NCBI RefSeq assembly: GCF_000346485.2
Contig: NZ_KQ976354.1
Coordinates: forward strand, 6,628,882-6,692,881
Direction of reading: 5' to 3'
Source: Scytonema hofmannii PCC 7110
GTDB lineage: Bacteria; Cyanobacteriota; Cyanobacteriia; Cyanobacteriales; Nostocaceae
DNA length: 64,000 nt
Numbering within the stretch: the first letter of the stretch is position 1; each line of letters opens with the position of its first letter. The notes beneath the pieces were generated by a model. That model was given only the letters and a program-made list of their open reading frames with translations, was not told the origin of the DNA and ran no database searches. Positions 1-8,348 of the stretch are shown here, in pieces. The translations under genes and the position numbers were made by a program.

Positions 1-1
1 T

Positions 2-247
2 GACAGGCTGCAAGGAGAGGTGAGGCTGACAGTCATTGCGACCGGTTTCACAGGTGAAGCCCAGTCCGTACCGCCTCAAAATGTGAATCAACCTAGAGGG
101 GTAGTAGCACCTCCACCTCCAGGAAGGCGACAAATGCCACAAACACCACCTATCAATCCGCCATCACCTATGTCCGAACCGAAAGAAAAACCAGGATTGG
201 ATATACCGGATTTCCTTCGCAGCCGCCGTCCACCTCGTAATAACTAA
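2..247 (+). CDS. ftsZ: Cell division protein FtsZ, C-terminal end (5' part outside window)
   Basis: The reading frame is open from the left edge and reads GEVRLTVIATGFTGE, which matches the end of the FtsZ GTPase core (last core beta strand). It then has a long proline-rich linker and ends in DIPDFLRSRRPPRNN, matching the conserved C-terminal peptide of cyanobacterial FtsZ (the D-I-P-x-F-L core that binds membrane tethers). FtsZ is the tubulin-like GTPase that forms the cytokinetic ring. Only about 81 codons are visible; the GTP-binding part is upstream of the window. The downstream grxC-gshB pair is convergent. Identification rests on the two conserved ends, so confidence is high despite truncation. 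Confidence 0.9.
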   Translation, partial: DRLQGEVRLTVIATGFTGEAQSVPPQNVNQPRGVVAPPPPGRRQMPQTPPINPPSPMSEPKEKPGLDIPDFLRSRRPPRNN

Positions 248-688
248 AGAGTTGTAAATTTATGAATGCAATCTGGTTAAGAGATTTTAAAGATCTCAAC
301 TGATATCTTTAATAATTTGGATTGAGAAAACCTTACCTGACTTATACCATTTTGGATGAGTAGATTTTAGATTTTGGATTGAGAAAGCCTTTCTGTGGAT
401 TTAGTCTCATCCAATTATCTGTCACATTCTTTTTTCAAATTGGTACTATATTTTATTCGTTAAAGGTTTTGCCAATTACGGTTATCGAGGTTGTAGGAGT
501 TTTTCTACACCTAACCATTTTCTGCTTACTTAGATTTTTTTGGCACCCAGTACTGCTTACTGTAATTTCCAATGTTTTTCGCAACCGTATAGGTTTGCCA
601 GGGTGTCTTTGGAAATTACGCTGGATAATTAAAAACTTCTCACTACCAGTTTGACTGAAGGAGAAGTTACTACCAAAATGCTTGTAAA
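248..688. other. Intergenic region without a credible gene
   Basis: Between ftsZ and the 3' end of gshB I see only AT-rich DNA. It holds two copies of a short attttggattgaga-like repeat (near 315 and 371) and an 11-bp inverted repeat, gtaatttccaa at 562-572 with its complement at 609-619. A 91-codon frame at 379-654 starts at a TTG inside the repeat, has no ribosome binding site and resembles nothing I know. Confidence 0.5.
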
Positions 689-1672
689 CTATTTTTTATT
701 TTTGTTTACCGCTTGCTCGACCCATTGAATCACCCGTTCTCCAAGGCGAATTCCGTCCAATCGGTCTATCTCTCTGACTCCAGTGGGACTGGTGACGTTA
801 ACTTCGGTAAGGTAACCGCCAATAACGTCAATCCCAACAAACATTAAACCTTCTTGGCGTAAGGTATCAGCTAGTTGAACACAAATGTCAAGCTCCCTAG
901 AAGTGATTTCAGTCTTGGCAACTGTGCCACCTGCAGCCATATTATTCCGAAATTCACCACGGGCAGAGAGGCGGTTAACAGCACCAATGGGTTCACCATT
1001 CAGTAAGATAATACGCTTGTCTCCATCTTTTGCCTCACTCAAGTAGGTTTGCACCATCACTGGAACGCGACTTTGGAGGGTACTCAGTTCGACTATGGAG
1101 TTGAAATTGCGATCGCTCGGTTCTAAGAATAAAATTCCCTCTCCTGCTTTGTTCCCTAATGGTTTGAGGACAGCCGAACCTTTAGCTTCTACAAACTGAC
1201 GAATTAACTGCTTATCAGCAGTCACAATAGTTTCTGGAATTGCTTGAGTGAATTGAAGGGCATACATTTTTTCGTTTGCCGCCCGAATACCTCTTGGAGT
1301 GTTGATCGTTAAAGTTTTGTTTTGGTCGATGTAATCTAGAATGTAAGTCGCATAAAGGTATGCGGTATTGACAGGTGGATCGGTTCGCATGAACACGGCA
1401 TCCATTGTTTCCAGGCAAAGGAGCGTGCCAGAAGTATCGATCAATTTATACCAAGAGTCCGTTTTTTGATAACGTCCCTCCACCAATTGCACTGGTACCA
1501 GTTCTACCCGTTGCAGAACTGCCCAAGCTTTGCCTTCTACCACAGCAAGTAAGTTAGCTTGAGTGATCCAAACCTCATGTCCCAAAATTTGTGCTGCTTC
1601 CATTAGTGCAACACTGGTATCGTGACAAGGATCGAGCTGGTGGATGGGGTCGATAATAAAAGCCAGTTTCAC
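689..1672 (-). CDS. gshB: Glutathione synthetase
   Basis: A 327-residue protein of the prokaryotic GshB family. GshB ligates glycine to gamma-glutamylcysteine with ATP, the last step of glutathione synthesis in the cytosol. The N-terminus (MKLAFIIDPI) and the glutathione-synthase pre-ATP-grasp layout are visible, followed by the ATP-grasp lid and the C-terminal NVTSPTGVREIDRL signature near residue 293. Length is normal. The start is GTG at 1670-1672, preceded by GAGG at about 8 nt. It lies 69 bp downstream of grxC on the same strand, so the two are probably co-transcribed; glutathione supply and a glutathione-dependent reductase side by side is a known cyanobacterial arrangement next to ftsZ. 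Confidence 0.95.
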   Translation of the reverse strand: MKLAFIIDPIHQLDPCHDTSVALMEAAQILGHEVWITQANLLAVVEGKAWAVLQRVELVPVQLVEGRYQKTDSWYKLIDTSGTLLCLETMDAVFMRTDPPVNTAYLYATYILDYIDQNKTLTINTPRGIRAANEKMYALQFTQAIPETIVTADKQLIRQFVEAKGSAVLKPLGNKAGEGILFLEPSDRNFNSIVELSTLQSRVPVMVQTYLSEAKDGDKRIILLNGEPIGAVNRLSARGEFRNNMAAGGTVAKTEITSRELDICVQLADTLRQEGLMFVGIDVIGGYLTEVNVTSPTGVREIDRLDGIRLGERVIQWVEQAVNKNKK

Positions 1673-1741
1673 GCTTTCTGCCTCAAGTGAATTGTAAATT
1701 ATAAATTATGAAACGTTTTATCATTTAGAATTTATAATTTC

Positions 1742-2002
1742 TTAGGAGGCCAGTAGCTCGTCTAACTTTCCTTGAGAGTCTAGGGCGTGGATGTCATCGC
1801 AGCCCCCAACATGACGGTTGTTAATGAAAATTTGTGGCAGCGATCGCCTTCCATTTGACCGTTGAGCCATTTTATTCCGTGCTGCTTCATCTCCATCAAT
1901 ACTGTATTCAGTGAAATGAACTCCCTTGTGTGTCAGTAATTGTTTAGCACGGATACAAAACGGGCAAGTTCTCCAAGTGTAAATTTCTACTTTTGCAGTC
2001 AT
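1742..2002 (-). CDS. grxC: Glutaredoxin 3 (GrxC type)
   Basis: An 86-residue dithiol glutaredoxin. It carries the CPFC active site at residues 14-17, the TVP-like cis-proline region in SLPQIFIN, and the GGCDD glutathione-binding turn near residue 67. It reduces disulfides and mixed disulfides using glutathione. The ATG at 2000-2002 has GAGG 6-7 nt upstream. It sits immediately upstream of gshB in the same direction. Nothing is unusual in length or motifs. Confidence 0.95.
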   Translation of the reverse strand: MTAKVEIYTWRTCPFCIRAKQLLTHKGVHFTEYSIDGDEAARNKMAQRSNGRRSLPQIFINNRHVGGCDDIHALDSQGKLDELLAS

Positions 2003-2043
2003 AATATCCTCAGGGTTTATTAATATTTCTTAATTTTAAATTG

Positions 2044-2108
2044 TAGTGGTTAGTGGTTAGTTGTTAGTTGTTAGTTGTTAGTGGTGTAGGACAGGCGTCT
2101 CGCCTGTC
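2044..2108. repeat. STRR heptamer array followed by a short hairpin repeat
   Basis: Positions 2045-2085 are a degenerate tandem array of the heptamer gttagtt/gttagtg. It runs directly into a hairpin, gacaggcg-tct-cgcctgtc at 2090-2108. Both types recur elsewhere in the window. No gene is visible between 2003 and 2244. Confidence 0.75.
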
Positions 2109-2244
2109 GTTGTTAATTGTTAGTAGAGGCGCGAGGCATTGCGCCCATACAGTAGTGGAGTGGGTGGACATCTTACCTGCCAAATTGAGTGGGACGGGCT
2201 AGGAGCGACATCCCACTCAATTGAATAAATTATTGGGAAACTAT

Positions 2245-3906
2245 TTAGCAGGAGGTAGCATATTGCACTAACTGTCCCAGCCTTTGACGCAGGGTTTCCA
2301 ATCCCAAGCGGTTGCTTGCAGAAATAAATACTGCTAAAGGAAATTCTTCCCTTGCAAGTGCTAGGGTCTCACTATCCGCTTGGTCAATCTTATTAAAAAC
2401 AACCAGGGCTGGACCGGGAGTGACTGGCATTTGAGCCAAAATATCTCTAACCGAGCGTATGTGGCTTAACCATGCAGGATGGGATAAATCCACTAAATGC
2501 AATAGGGCATCAGCTTCTGTGACTTCCTCCAAAGTGGCACGGAAGGCATCCATCAGCGATGCAGGCAATTCGTGTATAAATCCTACAGTATCGGTTACCA
2601 GAATCTCTTGAGTGTCACCACTCATCCCATGAGGAACAACCAAGCGGCGCGTGGTGGGATCGAGAGTGGCAAATAATTGGTCAGCCGTGTAAACTTCAGC
2701 GTTAGTTAAAGCATTTAATAAGGTAGATTTACCAGCATTGGTATATCCAACAATAGCGATGGACGGAACTTCTTGATGTTGCCGTCTTTGGCGCAATCGT
2801 TCTCGGTGTGCTTGAAGTTGGTTAACTTCTTGCTGCAATCGGGCAATGCGTCGTTGAATAGCACGGCGTTCCGTTTCCAGCTTAGTTTCACCAGGACCGC
2901 GAGTCCCAATACCACCCCCTTGTCGGGACATGGCTTGACCTCTACCAGTCAAACGCGGCAGCATATACTCTAACTGGGCTAGCTCAACTTGTAGTTTCCC
3001 CGCACGAGATTGAGCGCGTTGAGCAAAAATATCTAAAATAACTTCCGTGCGGTCCACCACTCGAACCCCAATCTGAGATTCCAAATTGCGAATCTGAGCG
3101 GGTGAGAGATCGCGATCAAACACGATCAAATTTGCTCCCAAAGTTTGAGCAGTTAAGGCAATTTCGTGTACCTTACCTTCACCGACTACTGTCTGGGGAT
3201 GGATGCGCGATCGCTTTTGTCTCATGTTCTGCAAAACTTCTCCGCCTGCAGTATCCACCAATCGCCCCAGTTCTTCAAGGGTATCGTGGAATTGTTGAGT
3301 CGTTAGCTCATCCGTCATCACCCCAACAATCAGAACGCGATCGTGGTCTGTGTCTACATCTTGGGCGACATATTCCCGTCGGAACTCGGATTCGAGTCCT
3401 TCCACTAACTCAATGAAGTCCTGTTTTGTCAGCATATCCAAGCTCAAAGGAGGTGATATGCTCCAACTAGCACTCCAATTAGCAGGTGTAAGGTTACCCT
3501 CTTGTCCTTTCGGTTCCTCATCGCCCCCTTCAGAAGAAGAAAGATATGGAGCAGCCGTTCTCATCGCCGGACTGGTGATGAAGGCACGAGCATCTTGGGG
3601 TGCTAAGTGAGCTAAATAAGCTTCCTTAACGTATCCAGTCGCACCACCACCTCGCCGTTGAAATCCCGTTCCAGTCACATTGAGCATGACAAGGGCATCC
3701 AATCGTTGCAACGCCATAGAAGTCAGCGCCACTTCATTAGGCGGTTCTGACTTCAAGTGAGTCGCAATGCAACGGATACCGCTCAGTCGTTCAGCACCAT
3801 AACGCGGCAATTCCAAAGGTGGAATTTGCGTTTGACGTGGTGTCCCGACCCCTACGCGGATCACTTGTCCGCGACGGTTGAGGTAAGTACACACGGGCTG
3901 ATTCAT
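2245..3906 (-). CDS. hflX: GTPase HflX (ribosome-associated), start uncertain
   Basis: A 553-residue HflX from the first ordinary start (ATG 3904-3906). Family knowledge: HflX splits or rescues stalled 70S ribosomes under stress. The C-terminal Obg-type G domain shows GYTNAGKST (P-loop), DTVGF and NKID; the preceding HflX domain carries the glycine-rich segment TGRGQAMSRQGGGIGTRGPGE-like, just before a coiled coil of Arg/Gln-rich helices. Cyanobacterial HflX has an extra N-terminal region, seen here. The frame stays open upstream to 4047, and those 47 codons encode sequence that looks like the genuine N-terminus (IETIFGNLQGLKSSQ), but with ATC where ATG is expected. The true protein may therefore be 600 residues (see findings). 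Confidence 0.93.
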   Translation of the reverse strand: MNQPVCTYLNRRGQVIRVGVGTPRQTQIPPLELPRYGAERLSGIRCIATHLKSEPPNEVALTSMALQRLDALVMLNVTGTGFQRRGGGATGYVKEAYLAHLAPQDARAFITSPAMRTAAPYLSSSEGGDEEPKGQEGNLTPANWSASWSISPPLSLDMLTKQDFIELVEGLESEFRREYVAQDVDTDHDRVLIVGVMTDELTTQQFHDTLEELGRLVDTAGGEVLQNMRQKRSRIHPQTVVGEGKVHEIALTAQTLGANLIVFDRDLSPAQIRNLESQIGVRVVDRTEVILDIFAQRAQSRAGKLQVELAQLEYMLPRLTGRGQAMSRQGGGIGTRGPGETKLETERRAIQRRIARLQQEVNQLQAHRERLRQRRQHQEVPSIAIVGYTNAGKSTLLNALTNAEVYTADQLFATLDPTTRRLVVPHGMSGDTQEILVTDTVGFIHELPASLMDAFRATLEEVTEADALLHLVDLSHPAWLSHIRSVRDILAQMPVTPGPALVVFNKIDQADSETLALAREEFPLAVFISASNRLGLETLRQRLGQLVQYATSC

Positions 3907-4193
3907 TTCGCTACTAATAGCAGCCAGTCGCTGGGAAAACTCAGGCGTAGTGATGCGATCGCCCGGTATGCGCTGGTGATATAGCCGCTGTAGTTGTTTC
4001 AGCTGGCTCGATTTTAAACCTTGGAGGTTACCGAAAATAGTCTCGATAAGCGCCTTTGACCAGTAATGGTCCCCCGAATCCTACTCTTACCATTTTACAT
4101 CACGCTTTGAGGTTGCCAACTGTTTGCAATAAGAGTTCAGGTGCGGGTATCCGACTATTATGCTAGCATAACAGCAAATTGACTTTTTTCATC

Positions 4194-4379
4194 ATGGGAA
4201 CTCGAATTAATAAACGCACCCATAGCGATTACACCCAAAGTGCTGCTTACTTACCCAAGGATTTAGTTAAAAATTTCAAACAGCTAGCTATTGAATTAGA
4301 AATAGGTCACAGCGAAGCGATGGAGCAAGCTATAAGGATGTGGTGTGATGCGGCTATGAAAAAGGTAAGTCAACGTTGA
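4194..4379 (+). CDS. Small ribbon-helix-helix-like protein
   Basis: 61 residues from the ATG at 4194 (an in-frame TTG lies at 4179). The sequence TQSAAYLPKDLVKNFKQLAIELEIGHSEAMEQAI has the strand-helix-helix pattern of CopG/Arc-like RHH DNA-binding proteins, with a basic N-terminus. Such proteins commonly act as antitoxin-repressors. Its stop codon overlaps the start of the next gene (ATGA), so the two are translationally coupled. The function is inferred from fold pattern and context only. Confidence 0.6.
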   Translation: MGTRINKRTHSDYTQSAAYLPKDLVKNFKQLAIELEIGHSEAMEQAIRMWCDAAMKKVSQR

Positions 4380-4858
4380 TGAGGTATCCTACAGCTAAAC
4401 AAATGAATTTATCTTGTCAAATTCTTCCACCAGAACCTTGGGAACCAAAGAGACTTGAGGAGATTTTAGAGATTAAGTTACCCGAATCAGTACAGCAACT
4501 TTGGAATAAAACGTCAGAACTACGCTTGTTTGAAGATACTACCTATGGTCAGTGGGGTCTTATTGTGTGGTCGCCCTATCAAACAATTGAAGAGCAAGAG
4601 AAAAAGATTTCTCAAAGATTGGAAGATTTTCGAGTATCAGATTTAATTCTAGGAGAATTTTTAGGAGATTCTGAACTGTTGGTACTCAGGTGCAATGAAC
4701 AAACACCAGATTTTGGAGAAGTAATGATTGCTTTGCCATTAGATGAGCGTGAGGAATGGTATAAGGCAGCAAGTTCTCTAGAAGAGTTCCTGAGTAACTT
4801 TATAGCAGCTAGAGGGGAAAAGTTTTGGGAAAATCGAGCACCAGTTGTAGTTTCTTAA
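4379..4858 (+). CDS. SMI1/KNR4 (SUKH) family protein
   Basis: 159 residues from ATG 4379. The pattern LEEILEIKLPESVQQLWNKTSELRLFEDTTYGQWGLIVWSP, followed by a C-terminal VMIALPLDEREEWYKAASSLEEFLSNF block, is typical of the SUKH superfamily (acidic LP..Y..LW start, W-G turn, terminal helix with F-L). SUKH proteins often serve as immunity proteins against secreted nucleases, but many are orphans. It overlaps the RHH gene by 1 nt. No toxin with a recognisable nuclease domain is next to it, so its partner is unknown. Confidence 0.65.
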   Translation: MRYPTAKQMNLSCQILPPEPWEPKRLEEILEIKLPESVQQLWNKTSELRLFEDTTYGQWGLIVWSPYQTIEEQEKKISQRLEDFRVSDLILGEFLGDSELLVLRCNEQTPDFGEVMIALPLDEREEWYKAASSLEEFLSNFIAARGEKFWENRAPVVVS

Positions 4859-4882
4859 TGCCAACTATCTTTATCAAAGCAA

Positions 4883-5251
4883 TCAGTCAGTTGTGACTTC
4901 AGGAGAATAATCAATACAGATGATTAAAACTGCTAGTAATTTCTGCATAACCTCTTCAGACACTATTCCCAAACGTCGGACAAATCGCTCAGTTGTCACG
5001 CTCCGAACTTGTAAAATATTCCCTGCTGAATCAGAGCCTAAACCATTGTCATCAGTTGGCTGAATAAGAACCATAAAAGGGCGATTTTGAAATTTAGGTT
5101 GCCAAGTTGCTATAGGCACGATTATTCGCATTGGAATAGTATTCAACATATTAGAACTAATTACAATAGCAGGTCGAGTTTTCTGAATTTCTTGTCCTCT
5201 AGTTGGATCGAGTTGCACAAGCCAAATTTCACCTCGTTTGGGACTATTCAT
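4883..5251 (-). CDS. PemK/MazF-family toxin (endoribonuclease)
   Basis: A 122-residue protein beginning KRGEIWLVQLDPTRGQEIQKTRPAIVIS. This is the classical MazF/PemK start, with the RGEIW strand and the K-T-R-P-x-x-V turn whose arginine is catalytic in the family. MazF toxins cut single-stranded RNA at short motifs. It overlaps the upstream antitoxin gene by 8 bp on the same strand, which is the usual antitoxin-first order. Length is normal and no disruption is seen. Confidence 0.88.
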   Translation of the reverse strand: MNSPKRGEIWLVQLDPTRGQEIQKTRPAIVISSNMLNTIPMRIIVPIATWQPKFQNRPFMVLIQPTDDNGLGSDSAGNILQVRSVTTERFVRRLGIVSEEVMQKLLAVLIICIDYSPEVTTD

Positions 5252-5582
5252 TTTCAGTATCCCAGTCTTCGCTATCCAAAACAGAAAATTCTGTTAATTC
5301 TTTGTCTTGAATGAAATCTTCAGATGTAAGAGCTATATAAGGTGCTAGTATTTTGTGACGTTCTTGCACAGGTAGCTTAGCAATTTCTTGCATAGATAGC
5401 TGTTCTTGTTGGTCAATTGTTGATAAAATACTATCATTTAAATCTTCGTTACTAATTGGTTCGATTTTTCTTACTTTTTGCACGAGAAATTCTATAAAAT
5501 TTAGTACTTCCTGTTGTTGTTCATTTGGAAGTACCCGTAAATTATCCAAAATTGCTCGTTCAATGTTAATTATTTCTGACAT
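5244..5582 (-). CDS. Antitoxin partner of the PemK/MazF toxin
   Basis: 112 residues with an N-terminal helix LDNLRVLPNEQQQEVLNFIEFLVQK, which resembles DUF2281-type antitoxins, and an acidic tail (SVLDSEDWDTENE) of the kind that wraps a toxin. Its last 8 nt overlap the toxin start, so the pair forms a type II module. The antitoxin role comes from gene order and composition; I cannot see a defined DNA-binding motif. Confidence 0.7.
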   Translation of the reverse strand: MSEIINIERAILDNLRVLPNEQQQEVLNFIEFLVQKVRKIEPISNEDLNDSILSTIDQQEQLSMQEIAKLPVQERHKILAPYIALTSEDFIQDKELTEFSVLDSEDWDTENE

Positions 5583-5588
5583 CTAAAT

Positions 5589-6199
5589 TTACCTTTCTAT
5601 TTTAGAAATTAGTGATTGAAAGCGATCGTCTTGACGAATGTTGTCAAAATCAGAATCATTTTTTGCCATCTCTCGATATTCTTCGGGATTAAGATTAATT
5701 GCTGTTTTCAAGTTTTCAATTGCCTGCTCAGTATTAGTGTCTCTACTTCTAAAGTTTCCAAAGATACTGGGGTAGATAGCAAATCTTTTAAGTCTTCCCA
5801 TTGCTCTCTTAACCATTTTAGCAAAGGTTCAGGTCGAGCAATATTGCGGAGACTTTCTAGCAAATGTCGCGTACAAGCCAAAAGAATATCAGTATACTCA
5901 GCATCTTCAGGTTCAATGTCCTGATCGTCTGCTGCAAAATAAACTACATAACAGCCATAATTATCTAAATACCTTTGGAGCCGCAACAGTTCAGTTGATT
6001 TTCCTGCTCCACGATGACCAGCATAGATCTGATATGTCATACTGTTAGAATACAAAATTTCTCGTCCTATTTCTTCCTTAATATCGCCATCTCCTCGTAC
6101 CTCTTGACAGTCAACATAAAGTGGGTCTCCATCTGGTAAAGGTCGAGACGGATCAAAAGCGTTAAATAAACGTCTTAAAATTGCAGTTTCTTGCGCCAT
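5589..6199 (-). pseudogene. Chimeric remnant: P-loop ATPase N-terminus fused out of frame to a TPR-protein tail
   Basis: The 163-codon upstream frame (6199 to 5708) encodes the start of a cyanobacterial ATPase with YVDCQEVRGDGDI, the Walker A motif GHRGAGKST (about residues 61-69) and a Walker B-like YVVYFAADDQD. Full-length relatives run several hundred residues; here the frame ends just after LLSTPVSLETLEVE. In a second frame (5816 to 5589) the DNA continues as the end of a TPR protein, EQAIENLKTAINLNPEEYREM...DDRFQSLI. Neither half is complete and the junction is near 5745, so this looks like a deletion scar joining two genes. Confidence 0.7.
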
Positions 6200-6269
6200 A
6201 AAATAGAAATTTCCAATAGAAATCTATGATACAGTCATCTTATCTGATTTGTAGCAATCGACTGTGCCC

Positions 6270-6302
6270 AGAACGCCGACTTCTTGAAGAAGTCGGCGTT
6301 CT
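6270..6302. repeat. Perfect hairpin repeat (16-bp arms)
   Basis: The sequence agaacgccgacttctt is followed by one g and then by its exact reverse complement. A related hairpin lies at 38326-38358 with the same central cttct/agaag, so this is a dispersed repeat rather than only a terminator. Confidence 0.85.
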
Positions 6303-6398
6303 AACTTTTCATAACTGATTTAGGACTCAATATTACTCGGATAAGAATTTTTGTGGGTTAGGAAAACTCTTGGAGAAGCTCAACAAATGCTTGTAAAT

Positions 6399-6427
6399 GT
6401 TGGGTTTCGTTCCTCAACCCAACCTAC
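6399..6427. repeat. Dispersed repeat (copy 1)
   Basis: tgttgggtttcgttcctcaa and the adjoining cccaacctac are the reverse complement of 22674-22703, an essentially identical 29-30 bp unit. The unit is itself partly palindromic (ttgggtt/aacccaa). A further dispersed motif (cgcgttctggtgcgccctctgc) at about 6469-6495 recurs, inverted and with one change, near 49630-49660. Confidence 0.75.
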
Positions 6428-6493
6428 GTATTTTCTTATTTTTACGCTTAACCGAGCAGTATTGCCTCCGCGTTCTGGTGCGCCCTCTGCGGT

Positions 6494-7459
6494 TCATATA
6501 TTTTTAATCCTATACCGCCACCTCTTCACCCCCGCTTGCAACTCCACCGACAGCCAAGCATCAAATTGTGGATAAACAGGCAAACGCGGAACCAACTTCC
6601 AACCACCAGACTTCAATATTTCTTGCAATCTTTGGTATTGAATATGAGGATAATCAGGATTGACTTCATCCTTTGGTCCAATACCACCCAAATCCCTAGC
6701 ACCAGCTTCCACACATTCCAATAACCATTGTGAATCTTGAACTAAATTTGGTGGAATTTGAATAGTAATATCTTCCGGTAAAATTTGACGTGCTTTAGAA
6801 ATAACTTCTGGAAGCTGACATGGATTAAAAGGTGGAGCAGCCAAAATTTGTTGACTTCCAGGGCTGTGAGGTTGCAAAATAACTTCCTGTATATTGCCAT
6901 ATCTTTGTTGAAGAGCAGATATAGCTTCTAAACTCTCCCACCAATCTTTTTCTGTTTCACCAATTCCTAAAAGCAGCCCAGTTGTAAACGGTATCCTTAA
7001 TTCACCCGCCCACTGCAATTGTTGTAACCTGACTTCTGGTAATTTACTCGGCGCGTGTTTGTGAACAGTTTCCAACAATACAGGGGTTAACTGCTCCAAC
7101 ATTAACCCCATGGAAACATTAACTTCCTTGAGCCTTTGCATTTCTTCAAAACTAAGCAGTCCCGCATTCGTATGCGGTAAAAAACCCAGAGAAAATGCTA
7201 ATTGGCATAAGTCATAAATTCTCTGAAACCAAGCTTGACGTTGTGAAGAATGGGGATGTACTTCCCCACTCAAAATTAATATTTCACAAACATTTTGATT
7301 TTGAAGTTGTTTTAAAAGCTTTTCTGCATCCAAAACTGTCATCCAAGGACTTTTACCAGGATCGGTGCGAAAATTGCAATACGTGCAGCGATTAAAACAC
7401 TCATAGGTAGGCACAATTGTATAAGCAGGACTGTAAGTAACAGTTTGAGAAGTAGACAT
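6494..7459 (-). CDS. cofG: 7,8-didemethyl-8-hydroxy-5-deazariboflavin (FO) synthase subunit 1
   Basis: A 321-residue radical-SAM enzyme with the cluster motif CFNRCTYCNF (C-x3-C-x2-C) near residue 22. CofG works with CofH to build FO, the deazaflavin used in cyanobacteria as a light-harvesting chromophore of some photolyases. The conserved LSGE, N-A-G and GIGET (SAM-binding) segments are present, with G-A-R-D-L-G-G-I near residue 258. I chose ATG 7457-7459 because GGAGG lies 6 nt upstream; an in-frame upstream start at 7501 would overlap the preceding gene. The PAS-LuxR gene is 29 bp upstream on the same strand, probably in one transcript. cofH is not in the window. Confidence 0.9.
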   Translation of the reverse strand: MSTSQTVTYSPAYTIVPTYECFNRCTYCNFRTDPGKSPWMTVLDAEKLLKQLQNQNVCEILILSGEVHPHSSQRQAWFQRIYDLCQLAFSLGFLPHTNAGLLSFEEMQRLKEVNVSMGLMLEQLTPVLLETVHKHAPSKLPEVRLQQLQWAGELRIPFTTGLLLGIGETEKDWWESLEAISALQQRYGNIQEVILQPHSPGSQQILAAPPFNPCQLPEVISKARQILPEDITIQIPPNLVQDSQWLLECVEAGARDLGGIGPKDEVNPDYPHIQYQRLQEILKSGGWKLVPRLPVYPQFDAWLSVELQAGVKRWRYRIKNI

Positions 7460-7488
7460 AGATATCCTCCACTTCCCTTCATTTTCCT

Positions 7489-8115
7489 TTATTGCATGCA
7501 CATCATCTCCTGTTGCTTGGCATAAATATTTTTTAAATGCTTCTTAACCGTGTTGATAGTGATATAAAGCCTTTCTGCAATCTCCCTGTATGAAAGATTT
7601 GCTTGGCGCAGCAACCAAACCTCCGCTTCTCGGTGAGTCAGCCCGTATTTTTTAGCATCAAAGAAAGCCAGACTTTGATGAGTTTGGTTGCGGTCTTCTA
7701 AAATCACCAACATAACATTTCGTTCGCTCGCATCTAAAGCCAACCATCTGGCTCGAATCCGCAGTTTTACACCTTTATCGGTTTGTATGTCAGATTCGAT
7801 AACAATGCGTTCTTCTGGAAAAAGTTCGCGGCTATCGATCAAAGACTCACAAACACGCCAAATCTCCTCTGGAACTGTATCAACAAAATTTCTCCCGCAC
7901 ATTGTTTGTCGGCAAATTTGGCGGGCGCATTCATTAGCTTGAAGCAGTTCGCCCTGAGTAGTCAGTATTAAAAGACCGTCTACAAAGCTTTCAATGACAG
8001 CTTGTAACAGGTAAGCCCTTGACTCAGGTTGTAATTGCTTACCATGATAATTTTGTTTATTCAATTTTTCTTTTTGGTTAGAAGTGATATATTTATGTTC
8101 TTCTGCAAAGCACAT
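7489..8115 (-). CDS. PAS-domain LuxR-type transcriptional regulator
   Basis: 208 residues. Residues about 30-130 form a PAS-like domain (ESFVDGLLILTTQGELLQAN), the usual sensory start. A C-terminal LuxR/GerE helix-turn-helix follows (LTHREAEVWLLRQANLSYREIAERLYITINTVKKHLKNIYAK). No receiver domain or Asp phosphoacceptor is present, so it is not a standard response regulator; the PAS cavity would sense the signal directly or by partner contact. It lies upstream of cofG and divergent from the gene at 8349. The ligand is unknown. Confidence 0.85.
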   Translation of the reverse strand: MCFAEEHKYITSNQKEKLNKQNYHGKQLQPESRAYLLQAVIESFVDGLLILTTQGELLQANECARQICRQTMCGRNFVDTVPEEIWRVCESLIDSRELFPEERIVIESDIQTDKGVKLRIRARWLALDASERNVMLVILEDRNQTHQSLAFFDAKKYGLTHREAEVWLLRQANLSYREIAERLYITINTVKKHLKNIYAKQQEMMCMQ

Positions 8116-8311
8116 GATAAATCTCCTCTACGAGTAAGCACGCATAACAACTAAGCACCAGTCGCAATCAACCAGCTGCATAAATCGATTGTTATTTTTT
8201 TGGCTCTGCAGTGTCCATACCGTAACCTGTAGGTTAAGCAATAAGTCTGAAGTCAACGTTTTTTGCTGGAAACGTCCTGAAGTCAACTGAAGCAGGGTGA
8301 AGTTTTTTTTA

Positions 8312-8334
8312 CAGTGACCAGTGACCAGTGACCA
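8312..8334. repeat. STRR heptamer array (cagtgac)
   Basis: Three tandem cagtgac(c) units just upstream of the 8349 gene; the same heptamer recurs at 60056-60078, 62026-62048 and, in variant form, 63270-63308. The rest of 8116-8348 shows no gene. Confidence 0.8.
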
Positions 8335-8348
8335 GGGATAAATGACCT

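Noticed and set aside
379-654. 91-codon plus-strand frame after ftsZ
   Set aside because: TTG start inside a dispersed repeat, no ribosome binding site, hydrophobic composition from AT-rich DNA, contains an inverted repeat.
6351-6575. 74-codon plus-strand frame overlapping the cofG 3' end
   Set aside because: Built from dispersed repeats and antisense to cofG.
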